Shown here in pieces: positions 1 through 6,045 of a stretch of DNA of 10,070 bases. The translations under genes were made by a program, and so were the position numbers. Below the pieces are notes generated by a model. That model saw only the letters and a list, made by a program, of their open reading frames with translations. It had not been told where the DNA came from and did no database searches. Origin of the DNA: Sphingomonas sp. CCH10-B3 (GTDB lineage Bacteria > Pseudomonadota > Alphaproteobacteria > Sphingomonadales > Sphingomonadaceae); contig NZ_LSIJ01000032.1 of NCBI RefSeq assembly GCF_001556185.1, positions 1 through 10,070 of the forward strand, read 5' to 3'. The number at the start of each line of letters is the position of its first letter. Positions within the stretch are counted from its first letter, which is position 1.

Positions 1-39
1 AAGAGTGAATCACGCCTCCATCGCCGTCGCAAGCACGCG

Positions 40-69
40 TTTTTCAACAGTCTCGGACGGTTGTGACAC
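40..69 (-). repeat. Left inverted-repeat tip (IS-like end)
   Basis: Read on the minus strand from 69 down to 40, this is GTGTCACAACCG, then two bases, CGAGAC, one base, GTTGAAAAA. It matches 10003-10032 on the plus strand at 27 of 30 positions; the mismatches are the two-base block and the single base. Similarity stops sharply on the island side (bases 70 onward do not match the bases before 10003), so the element whose tip this is probably extends left, out of the window. The family is not recognised. A remnant end or a small non-autonomous element is also possible. Confidence 0.6.
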
Positions 70-115
70 CGGCCGCGTTACGGACTGGAATGATAAAACA
101 GGAAGTTCGGTACGA

Positions 116-661
116 TCAGTCAGGGATCAGCGCCCAACCACGTATCTGCAATGTCGCCATTGTGGTGAGAGCCGAGACATCGACTTCGATAGCCTTATCG
201 ACCGTGACCGGAGCGATCCCATTCCCGACTAAAGCCTGGCTGCACACTCGAACGGACACGCCTGCCCGCCTTAGCGCCGCTATCAAGGCAAGATTGGGGT
301 TCGTCGTGGCACCGGTTTTCGTCGCATATGCCTCATCATCGGCAATAATCGGTGTCGCCGGCCCGTGGACGATCACGATCACATCTCCCTGTGCCGGCCG
401 CACGCCGTCCGCCCCGAGCAGGTTCAGGAAGCGTGCGACCTTCTCCAGCGAGGGATTGACCTTGTCGGGAGATGACGCCGCCTTCGTCACACTGAACAGC
501 ACACGATATCGCAGCGAGTGGTCCGGCCGCTCAACCGCGCCTTCTACCGGCGTGATCCTGCCATAGCCGGCAATCACGGGTTGTTGCGCGGTGACGCCTG
601 CTGACCCGGCACTGCTCATGACGGCCAAGCATCCTGCAACTGCGATAGCGGGAAGCCGCAT
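116..661 (-). CDS. Exported DsrE-fold (DsrE/DsrF-like) protein
   Basis: A 181-residue protein that appears exported. Residues 1 to about 25 form a hydrophobic signal sequence with a plausible cleavage after V-T-A before QQP. C11 in VAGC resembles a lipobox but lies very close to the N terminus, so lipidation is doubtful. The mature part has the DsrE-like pattern: a strand ending in IVIVHGPAT (about 95-103), then a helix, then LRRAGVSVRVCSQAL with a single conserved cysteine (C140). In DsrE/TusD-type proteins a cysteine at this place carries sulfane sulfur as a persulfide; that role is inferred here. The start at 661 is chosen over an upstream one because AAAGGA lies eight bases before this ATG. 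It is the third gene of the leftward unit, 28 bases after the ArsR gene. A periplasmic persulfide carrier or binding protein is the likeliest role; the substrate is unknown. Confidence 0.8.
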   Translation of the reverse strand: MRLPAIAVAGCLAVMSSAGSAGVTAQQPVIAGYGRITPVEGAVERPDHSLRYRVLFSVTKAASSPDKVNPSLEKVARFLNLLGADGVRPAQGDVIVIVHGPATPIIADDEAYATKTGATTNPNLALIAALRRAGVSVRVCSQALVGNGIAPVTVDKAIEVDVSALTTMATLQIRGWALIPD

Positions 662-689
662 CTGGTTTGTCCTTTCGAAACCGGAATGA

Positions 690-1100
690 TTATCCGACCC
701 TCGCAAATACGGCTGCGCCTATATTTTGCGGCCGCGTGGCAGCCGACGCCCCGCGCGCTCGCGACGGTCGGGAAGCGGGCGCTGCCTCATGCACGGCTAG
801 ATCATCGGCGCCGAATATCGCCTCGAGCGTGCGCACGCACATTGCGGCTGCGTCATCGGCGAGCCGGTAATGGACCTGCTTTGCCTCGCGTCTCGTCTTC
901 ACCAGCTCGGCGCGGCGCAGCTCGGCAAGCTGCTGGCTGAGGGCCGGCTGGGTCACGCCGGTCGCAGCCTCTATGTCCGCAACCTGCCGCTCACCGCCCA
1001 GCAGATAGGACAGGATCATGAGGCGCTGGGGTTGAGCGAACACGCGCAGCTTTTCGACCGCCGCATCGGCGATCGCGCGGGATTGATGGATCGCCGTCAT
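690..1100 (-). CDS. ArsR-family repressor, BigR/SqrR-like but without the usual cysteine pair
   Basis: A 136-residue winged-helix regulator. Residues 13-97 fit the ArsR core: the QPQRLMIL helix (23-30), the recognition helix TQPALSQQLAELR (50-62), and the beta-wing TRREAKQVHYRL (69-80). This is the closest pattern to BigR/SqrR/YgaV, which repress sulfur operons and sense persulfide by joining two cysteines. Here the residues at those places are S31 (in LMILSYL) and G97 (in EAIFG). The only cysteine is C88 in AMCVRTL. A 36-residue basic, Ala-rich tail follows the core. The start is the ATG that overlaps the peroxiredoxin stop (ATGA), with GAAGG just upstream; a start at 1145 would give 15 extra non-family residues. 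Its place beside a divergent promoter region suggests that it controls both units. What it senses is open. Confidence 0.9.
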   Translation of the reverse strand: MTAIHQSRAIADAAVEKLRVFAQPQRLMILSYLLGGERQVADIEAATGVTQPALSQQLAELRRAELVKTRREAKQVHYRLADDAAAMCVRTLEAIFGADDLAVHEAAPASRPSRARGASAATRPQNIGAAVFARVG

Positions 1101-1720
1101 CGATCGGCCTTCAACTGATGAAACCAGTCGGCACCGGCGCTGCACGGCAAGGCGGGCGGGAGCAGGACGTCGTCACCCGGCTGCCAGTCGGCCGGCGTAT
1201 AGGCCTGCCCATCGGCCGATCGCTGCAATGCCCTCACCGTGCGGAGCATCTCGTCGACCGATCGCCCGACGTTCATCGGATACCAGTTGAGCGCACGGAT
1301 GATGCCCTCAGGATCGATGAAATAGGTCGCGCGCACGGCCGAGGCGTCGCCGGCCTGTTCGTCAAGCATGCCATAGGCGTAACCCACCGCCATCGACGGG
1401 TCTTCCACGACCGGGAACGGCACCTCTACACCGAAGACATCCTTGATCGCGCGCAACCAGGCGACATGCGAATACAGGCTGTCAACCGACAGCCCGAGCA
1501 AGGCGCAGTCGAGCTCCTCGAATTGCGGTGCGGCCTTCGCCAGGGCCACGAACTCGCTGGTGCAGACCGGCGTGAAATCAGCCGGGTGCGAAAAGAACAC
1601 GACCCAACGACCACGATACTGATCGAGCGACATCGCGCCCTGCGTCGTGCGGGCGGTGAAATTCGGGGCCGCGTCCCCGATGCGCAACGAGCGCGGTACG
1701 TCTGCATCCATCGTTTCCAT
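1097..1720 (-). CDS. Peroxiredoxin, 1-Cys/Prx6-type
   Basis: A 207-residue cytoplasmic thiol peroxidase. The active-site motif HPADFTPVCTSEF puts the peroxidatic cysteine at C53, with T50 and P46 of the P-xxx-T/S-xx-C signature. The long C-terminal part (YPMNVGRSVDEMLRTVRALQ, then TPADWQPGDDVLLPP) is typical of the Prx6 subfamily. Two other cysteines, C72 and C193 (LPCSAG), could act as resolving residues, but classical Prx6 proteins resolve with external thiols. It reduces peroxides and may also act on persulfides; the second is speculation from context. It is the first gene of the leftward unit and its stop overlaps the regulator start. The start at 1720 fits a promoter with its start site near 1753. 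The ATG at 1711 is possible, and the in-frame TTG at 1768 is too far upstream for that promoter. No strong Shine-Dalgarno is seen, so the start is uncertain by a few codons. Confidence 0.9.
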   Translation of the reverse strand: METMDADVPRSLRIGDAAPNFTARTTQGAMSLDQYRGRWVVFFSHPADFTPVCTSEFVALAKAAPQFEELDCALLGLSVDSLYSHVAWLRAIKDVFGVEVPFPVVEDPSMAVGYAYGMLDEQAGDASAVRATYFIDPEGIIRALNWYPMNVGRSVDEMLRTVRALQRSADGQAYTPADWQPGDDVLLPPALPCSAGADWFHQLKADR

Positions 1721-1746
1721 GCTTTTCAGATGGCACGGGCAGCCCG

Positions 1747-1777
1747 TTGACGCAAGCGGATTACACAACTACATAAA
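1747..1777 (+). promoter_or_regulatory. Putative sigma70-type promoter for the 11-gene rightward unit
   Basis: TTGACG (1747-1752, 5 of 6 to the -35 consensus) is followed 17 bases later by TACATA (1770-1775), or 19 bases later by CATAAA (1772-1777). Either -10 is weak. Transcription would start near 1782, giving a 5' leader of about 23 bases with GGAGG before the GTG at 1805. A weak -10 overlapped by an opposing promoter suits a repressible or activated operon. Confidence 0.4.
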
Positions 1778-1789
1778 CCATGAAATCAA
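1760..1789 (-). promoter_or_regulatory. Putative sigma70-type promoter for the peroxiredoxin-arsR-dsrE unit
   Basis: On the minus strand, TTGATT (1784-1789) and TGTAAT (1760-1765) stand 18 bases apart, matching the -35 consensus at 4 of 6 and the -10 at 5 of 6. Transcription would begin near 1753, leaving about 33 bases before the ATG at 1720. It overlaps the opposing rightward promoter. The call rests on motif match and position only. Confidence 0.45.
1772..1782. promoter_or_regulatory. Weak candidate operator dyad between the divergent promoters
   Basis: CAT, five bases, ATG form a short dyad, with two further matching pairs outside (1770/1784 and 1768/1786). It lies in an AT-richer stretch (about 1760-1794) between the two -35/-10 sets, where an autoregulating ArsR protein would be expected to bind. 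A second short palindrome, CAATAATTG, lies at 1787-1795. Neither is strong enough to be called a binding site on sequence alone. Confidence 0.2.
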
Positions 1790-1804
1790 TAATTGGAGGC
1801 GATC

Positions 1805-2722
1805 GTGGAATCGGCGTTGAATGAGGCAGTTGCGCAGATTGAACGTGCGAAGGCGGCGGTAGCGCCGGTCGTTCACTCGTTCTTCGACGAGCCGACCAAC
1901 ACCGCGACCTACGTCGTCTGGGACCCCGCCACGCGAAAGGCGGCGATCGTTGACAGTGTCCTGAACTTCGACGCTGCGGCCGGTCGCACCAATACGGCGT
2001 CGGCGGATGCGGTAATCGCTTATGTGCGGGAGCACGGCCTTTCGGTCGACTGGCTGCTCGAAACCCATGCTCATGCCGACCACCTGTCTGCGGCGCCCTA
2101 TCTGCAAAAGGCGCTGGGCGGTCAGCTCGCGATCGGCCGCGACATCATTCGCGTGCAGAACGTCTTCGGCAAGATTTTCAACGCCGGCACCGACTTCGAA
2201 CGGGACGGCTCCGAGTTCGACCACCTGTTCGACGATGGCGACCGTTTTACGATCGGCGACATCGAGGCCATCGCGCTGCATGTGCCGGGGCACACCCCCG
2301 CCGATATGGCCTATGTCATCGGCGACGCAGTCTTCACCGGCGATACCCTGTTCATGCCGGACTACGGCACCGCACGCGCAGACTTCCCCGGTGGTGATGC
2401 GCGCCAGCTATTCCGCTCGATCCGTCGACTGATGCAGTTGCCCGACGAGACGCGGCTGTTCCTGTGCCACGACTACAAGGCTGCGGGGCGCGACCGGTAT
2501 GTCTGGGAGACGACCGTGGGCGCGCAGCGCGTCGGCAACGTCCACGTTCATGAGGGGGTGGACGAAGACAACTTCGTCGCGATGCGCACCAGTCGGGACG
2601 CCACCTTGTCGATGCCCAAGCTCATCCTGCCATCGGTGCAGGTCAATATGCGCGGCGGCCATCTGCCGGAGCCGGAAGTCAACGGCACCCGCTACCTCAA
2701 GATTCCACTGGATACGCTGTGA
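1805..2722 (+). CDS. blh: MBL-fold persulfide dioxygenase-like protein 1 (Blh/ETHE1 type)
   Basis: A 305-residue metallo-beta-lactamase-fold protein that probably oxidises glutathione persulfide, or another low-molecular-weight persulfide, to sulfite in the cytoplasm. The metal motif THAHADH gives H88, H90, D92 and H93; H163 (VPGHT), D180 (FTGDTLF) and H222 (LCHDY) complete the set. ETHE1-type enzymes bind one iron through the equivalents of H88, H163 and D180. The block GTARADFPGG (188-197) is typical of the Blh branch. Compared with MBL 2 in the same operon it has an N-terminal extension of about 20 residues, probably helical. The GTG start is chosen because GGAGG (1795-1799) sits five bases before it; the in-frame TTG at 1793 would overlap that ribosome site. 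In well-known Blh proteins a DUF442 sulfurtransferase domain is fused to this domain; here it is a separate gene further on. The stop overlaps the next ATG (TGATG). Confidence 0.92.
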   Translation: MESALNEAVAQIERAKAAVAPVVHSFFDEPTNTATYVVWDPATRKAAIVDSVLNFDAAAGRTNTASADAVIAYVREHGLSVDWLLETHAHADHLSAAPYLQKALGGQLAIGRDIIRVQNVFGKIFNAGTDFERDGSEFDHLFDDGDRFTIGDIEAIALHVPGHTPADMAYVIGDAVFTGDTLFMPDYGTARADFPGGDARQLFRSIRRLMQLPDETRLFLCHDYKAAGRDRYVWETTVGAQRVGNVHVHEGVDEDNFVAMRTSRDATLSMPKLILPSVQVNMRGGHLPEPEVNGTRYLKIPLDTL

Positions 2723-3159
2723 TGCCCGGATTTCCCCATGCCATGCCGCTTGCCGGCTTCATCGGCGGCCTGATGATCGGGTTCGCTGCGGCGATCATGT
2801 TGCTGGGCAACGGCCGCATCGCCGGGGTCAGCGGCATGTTCGCGCGTGTCCTCGCTCTCTCTGAAGGGGGAGCGCCTTGGATGATGGCCTTGCTTTTCAC
2901 GGCGGGGCTGCCCCTGGGCGCGGCGCTGACCGCAGCCAATGTGAATGTGGAAGCTCGCTTCCCGACGTCGCTCGGGCTGATCGCCGTCGCCGGGCTGATC
3001 GTCGGGATCGGGACGCGGCTCGGCGCGGGGTGCACCAGCGGTCACGGCGTCTGCGGCCTGTCGCGCCTGTCGCCGCGGTCCATCGTCGCGACCGGCACGT
3101 TCATGGCGACCGGCATCGCCACCGTGACCCTCATGCGTCTCGCGGGAGTGGTATCGTGA
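2722..3159 (+). CDS. YeeE/YedE membrane protein, N-terminal-half type (PmpA-like)
   Basis: A 145-residue membrane protein with about four hydrophobic segments (roughly 10-29, 53-73, 83-101 and 119-142). The loop GAGCTSGHGVCGLSRLSPRS (101-120) is the hallmark of the YeeE/YedE family and carries C104 and C111. In the full-length thiosulfate transporter TsuA, cysteines in such loops line the substrate path. Here the family fold is split over two genes, this one and the next, as in the pmpA/pmpB pair of bigR operons. The ATG overlaps the stop of the dioxygenase gene; a GTG three bases earlier is also possible. Likely role: one half of a transporter for thiosulfate or another sulfur species. The substrate and direction are not shown by the sequence. 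Confidence 0.88.
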   Translation: MPGFPHAMPLAGFIGGLMIGFAAAIMLLGNGRIAGVSGMFARVLALSEGGAPWMMALLFTAGLPLGAALTAANVNVEARFPTSLGLIAVAGLIVGIGTRLGAGCTSGHGVCGLSRLSPRSIVATGTFMATGIATVTLMRLAGVVS

Positions 3160-3584
3160 TGCGCCAGAGCCTTCTTTCGCTCGTCAGCGGCACGCTGTTC
3201 GGCGCCGGCCTCGCCGTGTCCGGCATGATCGATCCTGCGCGGGTACGGGCGTTTCTCGACGTCGCCGGTGCCTGGGACCCGACCCTGGCATTCGTCATGG
3301 CGGGAGCGATCCTGCCGATGGCGATAGCCTGGCTCATCGTGCGTGGACGCTCTACGCCGATCGTCGCGGAGCAATTCCATACGCCGGCCACGTCGCCGAT
3401 CGACGCGCGCCTCCTCGGCGGTGCCGCCCTGTTCGGCATAGGCTGGGGCCTTGTCGGCCTGTGCCCCGGCCCCGCCATCGCCGCGCTCGCGATCCAGCCT
3501 GCCCCCGCGCTGCTCTTCACCGCTGCAATGGCGCTCGGCGCAGCCATCCACCGCTTCGCACTCATCCCACGCCGTTCGGCGTGA
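3159..3584 (+). CDS. YeeE/YedE membrane protein, C-terminal-half type (PmpB-like)
   Basis: A 141-residue membrane protein with about four hydrophobic segments. The first carries GTLFGAGLAVSGMIDPARV (11-29), and the later one has GIGWGLVGLCPGPAI (93-107) with C102, both standard for the second half of YeeE/YedE proteins. It presumably pairs with the preceding half to form one transport unit, with three visible loop cysteines in total (C104 and C111 of the first half, C102 here). The ATG overlaps the preceding stop as TGATG, with GGGAG about ten bases upstream. No N-terminal signal or extra domain is present. The split makes equal amounts of both halves likely through coupled translation. Confidence 0.88.
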   Translation: MRQSLLSLVSGTLFGAGLAVSGMIDPARVRAFLDVAGAWDPTLAFVMAGAILPMAIAWLIVRGRSTPIVAEQFHTPATSPIDARLLGGAALFGIGWGLVGLCPGPAIAALAIQPAPALLFTAAMALGAAIHRFALIPRRSA

Positions 3585-3602
3585 CCGGACAGGAGACATT
3601 AC

Positions 3603-4037
3603 ATGGCCTTCAAGAAGATCACACCGTCCTTCTCGGCTGCTCCCCAGCTCACCCGGGATGATGTCGCTGCCGCCGCACAGGCGGGGTTTCGCTCGATCGT
3701 TTCGAGCCGGCCAAATGGCGAGGAGCAGGGACAGCCGAGCGCACACGAGATGGCCCGGATCGCCGAAGAACACGGCCTTGCGTTCGCCCATGTCCCGATC
3801 GTGCCGGGCAAGGCGACCGATGCCGATGCGGACCGGATGAAGGAAGCGCTGACTGCGCTGCCGGGACCGACGCTCGGCTTCTGCCGAAGCGGCACGCGGG
3901 CGGCTACCCTATGGGCGCTGGCGGAGGCGAGTCATGCCGATCCCGAAACGATCGTCGGTCAGGCCAAGGCAGCCGGGTACGACCTGGCCGATCTGAAGCC
4001 GGCGCTCGCTCGCCGGTCCGAAAGAACCGGCAAATGA
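3603..4037 (+). CDS. DUF442/TIGR01244-type sulfurtransferase (rhodanese/phosphatase-like)
   Basis: A 144-residue cytoplasmic protein of the beta-lactamase-hydrolase-like (DUF442) family. The start (KKITPSFSAAPQL), then AGFRSIVSSRPNGEE (27-41), then HVPIVPG (63-69) fit this family, and the loop FCRSGTRA (93-100) places the reactive cysteine at C94 followed by a phosphatase-like anion loop. Family members act as thiosulfate or persulfide sulfurtransferases; in many loci the domain is fused to the ETHE1-type dioxygenase. Probable role: passing sulfane sulfur between a persulfide and sulfite or thiosulfate, linking SQR and the dioxygenases. AGGAGA lies six bases before the ATG, the best ribosome site inside the unit, which may make this a partly independent translation entry after an 18-base gap. 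The stop overlaps the SQR start (ATGA). Confidence 0.9.
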   Translation: MAFKKITPSFSAAPQLTRDDVAAAAQAGFRSIVSSRPNGEEQGQPSAHEMARIAEEHGLAFAHVPIVPGKATDADADRMKEALTALPGPTLGFCRSGTRAATLWALAEASHADPETIVGQAKAAGYDLADLKPALARRSERTGK

Positions 4038-5266
4038 CCTACGACATCGTCATCATCGGAGGCGGAGCTGCGGGCATCGCAACCGCCGCCAGCATCCTGA
4101 AACGTAACGCCAAGGTGTCGATCGCGGTCGTCGATGCGGCCCGGGACCATTATTACCAGCCCGGTTGGACGTTAGTCGGGGCAGGCGTTTTCACCCCCGA
4201 ACAGACCCGCAAGGCCGAAGCCGATGTCATGCCCAAGGGCGTCGAATGGATCCGGCTGCCGGCGATCACCATCGACCCCGAGCGTCAGGCGATCACCCTG
4301 GGCGACGGGGATACGATCGCCTATCGTGTCCTGATCGTCGCCCCCGGCCTGCGTTTGGCGTGGGAGAAGATCGCGGGGCTTACCGAAGCGTTGGGCCGCA
4401 ACGGGGTCACGTCCAACTACCGCTACGATCTGGCGCCCTACACCTACCAGCTTGTCCAGGAATTGCAGCGGGGACGCGCGCTGTTCTCGCAACCGCCGAT
4501 GCCGATCAAGTGCGCCGGCGCGCCTCAAAAGGCGATGTACCTGTCCTGCGACATCTGGCGCGAACGCGGTGTTCTCCCCGCGATCGACGTCGAATTTCAC
4601 AACGCCGGTGCGGCGCTGTTCGGCGTCGCGACCTATGTCCCTGCGCTGATGGAATATGTCGAGAAGTATAGGATCAACCTCAAGCTCGAATCCAACCTCG
4701 TCGCGGTCGACGCCGATCGGCGTATTGCCACCTTCGAGCGCAAGCAGAACGGTGTCAGCGAGCGGATCGAGCGCGGGTTCGACATGCTCCACGTCGTGCC
4801 GCCGCAGGTGTCGCATGACGTCGTTGCCAAAAGTTCGCTCGCGGCGGCAAACGGCTTCGTCGAGGTCGATGAGGCGACGCTGCGCCACAAGCGATACGAC
4901 AACGTCTTTGCCTTGGGCGATGCTGCGGGGACGAGCAATGCGAAGACGGCTGCGGCAGCCCGCAAGCAGGCACCCGTGGTGGCGGTCAACGCGCTCGCCG
5001 CACTCGAAGGCAAGCCTCCTGTTGTCGACTATGACGGCTATGGGTCGTGCCCGCTCACCGTCGAGCGCGGCAAGATCGTCCTCGCCGAGTTCGGCTATGG
5101 TGGAAAACTGCTCCCCAGCTTTCCGTCGTGGCTGCTGAACGGCACGCGCCCGACGCGCGCTGCCTGGTTCCTGAAGGAGCGGATGCTGCCCCCGATTTAC
5201 TGGCAAGGCATGCTGAAAGGCCATGAATGGATGGCGGCTCCGCATAAGATCGGCAAAGCGGCATGA
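4034..5266 (+). CDS. sqr: Sulfide:quinone oxidoreductase, type II (SQOR-like)
   Basis: A 410-residue FAD flavoprotein that oxidises sulfide and passes electrons to the quinone pool at the cytoplasmic face of the membrane. The N-terminal Rossmann motif IVIIGGGAAG (5-14) binds FAD. KCAGAPQKAMYLSC carries the first active cysteine C160, and DGYGSCPL carries the second, C339, the pattern of the mitochondrial SQOR (type II) branch. LGDAAG near residue 297 is the second FAD motif. The C-terminal tail with WFLKERMLPPIYWQGML is the membrane-contact segment seen in this group. Type II enzymes deliver sulfur to glutathione, sulfite or CoA rather than building long polysulfide, which fits the downstream persulfide dioxygenases. 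The ATG overlaps the previous stop; an upstream in-frame start would add unrelated residues. No obvious loss of key residues. Confidence 0.95.
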   Translation: MTYDIVIIGGGAAGIATAASILKRNAKVSIAVVDAARDHYYQPGWTLVGAGVFTPEQTRKAEADVMPKGVEWIRLPAITIDPERQAITLGDGDTIAYRVLIVAPGLRLAWEKIAGLTEALGRNGVTSNYRYDLAPYTYQLVQELQRGRALFSQPPMPIKCAGAPQKAMYLSCDIWRERGVLPAIDVEFHNAGAALFGVATYVPALMEYVEKYRINLKLESNLVAVDADRRIATFERKQNGVSERIERGFDMLHVVPPQVSHDVVAKSSLAAANGFVEVDEATLRHKRYDNVFALGDAAGTSNAKTAAAARKQAPVVAVNALAALEGKPPVVDYDGYGSCPLTVERGKIVLAEFGYGGKLLPSFPSWLLNGTRPTRAAWFLKERMLPPIYWQGMLKGHEWMAAPHKIGKAA

Positions 5267-6045
5267 CCCTCGAACCGATCCAGTATCTGCTGGGTGCGTT
5301 ATCCGGCAGCCTGGTGGGCTTTACCCTCGGGCTTGTCGGCGGGGGCGGCTCGATCCTCGCCGTCCCACTCATGGTCTATCTGGTGCGCGTGCCCGACGCC
5401 CATCTCGCCATCGGCACGAGCGCGTTCGCCGTCGCGGCTAACGCCGCCACGGGGCTGATCGGCCATGCAAGGGCGCATAACGTCAAATGGCGCTGTGGCG
5501 GCATGTATGCGACCGCCGGCGTCATCGGCGCCCTGTTCGGCTCTACCGCGGGCAAGGCCGTCGACGGCGGCAAGCTCCTGTTCCTGTTCGCACTGGTCAT
5601 GGTCGTCGTCGGCGTCCTGATGCTGCGCGGGCGCGGTGACACGGGCAACCCGGGGGCGGAGTGCAACCGGGAAAAGGCGCCGAAGGTGCTGGGCTACGGC
5701 CTCGGCACCGGTCTGTTCTCGGGCTTCTTCGGCATCGGCGGGGGCTTTCTGATCGTCCCCGGCCTGATCGGATCGACGGGCATGCCGATCCTGAACGCCG
5801 TCGGCACGTCATTGATCGCCGTCACCGCGTTCGGGCTGACGACGGCCGCCAATTACGCATTTTCGGGTCTGGTGGACTGGCCGCTGGCTTTCGTGTTCAT
5901 CGCCGGTGGAGTTGTCGGCGGCTTGATCGGCACGCGCATCGCGAAGCGCCTCGGTACGGGCGGCACGCTCACCACGGTCTTCGCCGTCCTGATCTTCGTG
6001 GTGGCGGCCTACATGCTCTGGAAAAGCGCGGCCGCGTTTCTCTGA
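5263..6045 (+). CDS. TauE/SafE-family sulfite or organosulfur-acid exporter
   Basis: A 260-residue integral membrane protein with about eight hydrophobic segments. The family's internal two-fold repeat is visible: FTLGLVGGGGSILAVPLM (20-37) and FFGIGGGFLIVPGL (155-168). The first half also has AIGTSAFAVAANA and the second AVGTSLIAVTAFG, again as a matched pair. Family members export sulfite, sulfoacetate and related anions. Beside SQR and two persulfide dioxygenases, removal of sulfite made by the dioxygenases is the natural reading. The loop between the halves contains C134 (PGAECNREKAP), and C78 lies in the first half; neither is known to be important. Starts by ATGA overlap with SQR and ends by TGATG overlap with the next gene. 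Confidence 0.92.
   Translation: MTLEPIQYLLGALSGSLVGFTLGLVGGGGSILAVPLMVYLVRVPDAHLAIGTSAFAVAANAATGLIGHARAHNVKWRCGGMYATAGVIGALFGSTAGKAVDGGKLLFLFALVMVVVGVLMLRGRGDTGNPGAECNREKAPKVLGYGLGTGLFSGFFGIGGGFLIVPGLIGSTGMPILNAVGTSLIAVTAFGLTTAANYAFSGLVDWPLAFVFIAGGVVGGLIGTRIAKRLGTGGTLTTVFAVLIFVVAAYMLWKSAAAFL

Noticed and set aside
63..566. 167-codon plus-strand frame over the DsrE gene
   Set aside because: The opposite strand encodes a family-like protein with signal sequence, conserved cysteine and a good ribosome site; this frame has none.
1721..1768. N-terminal extension of the peroxiredoxin from a TTG at 1768 (adding three cysteines)
   Set aside because: No ribosome site, the added residues are not part of the family, and the start would lie upstream of the transcription start expected from the candidate promoter.
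1793..1804. TTG start at 1793 for MBL 1
   Set aside because: The GGAGG ribosome site lies inside this stretch and is correctly placed for the GTG at 1805.
4172..5245. 357-codon open frame on the minus strand opposite SQR
   Set aside because: Antisense to a well-supported SQR gene with intact motifs; low-complexity, Arg/Asp-rich composition and no domain pattern.
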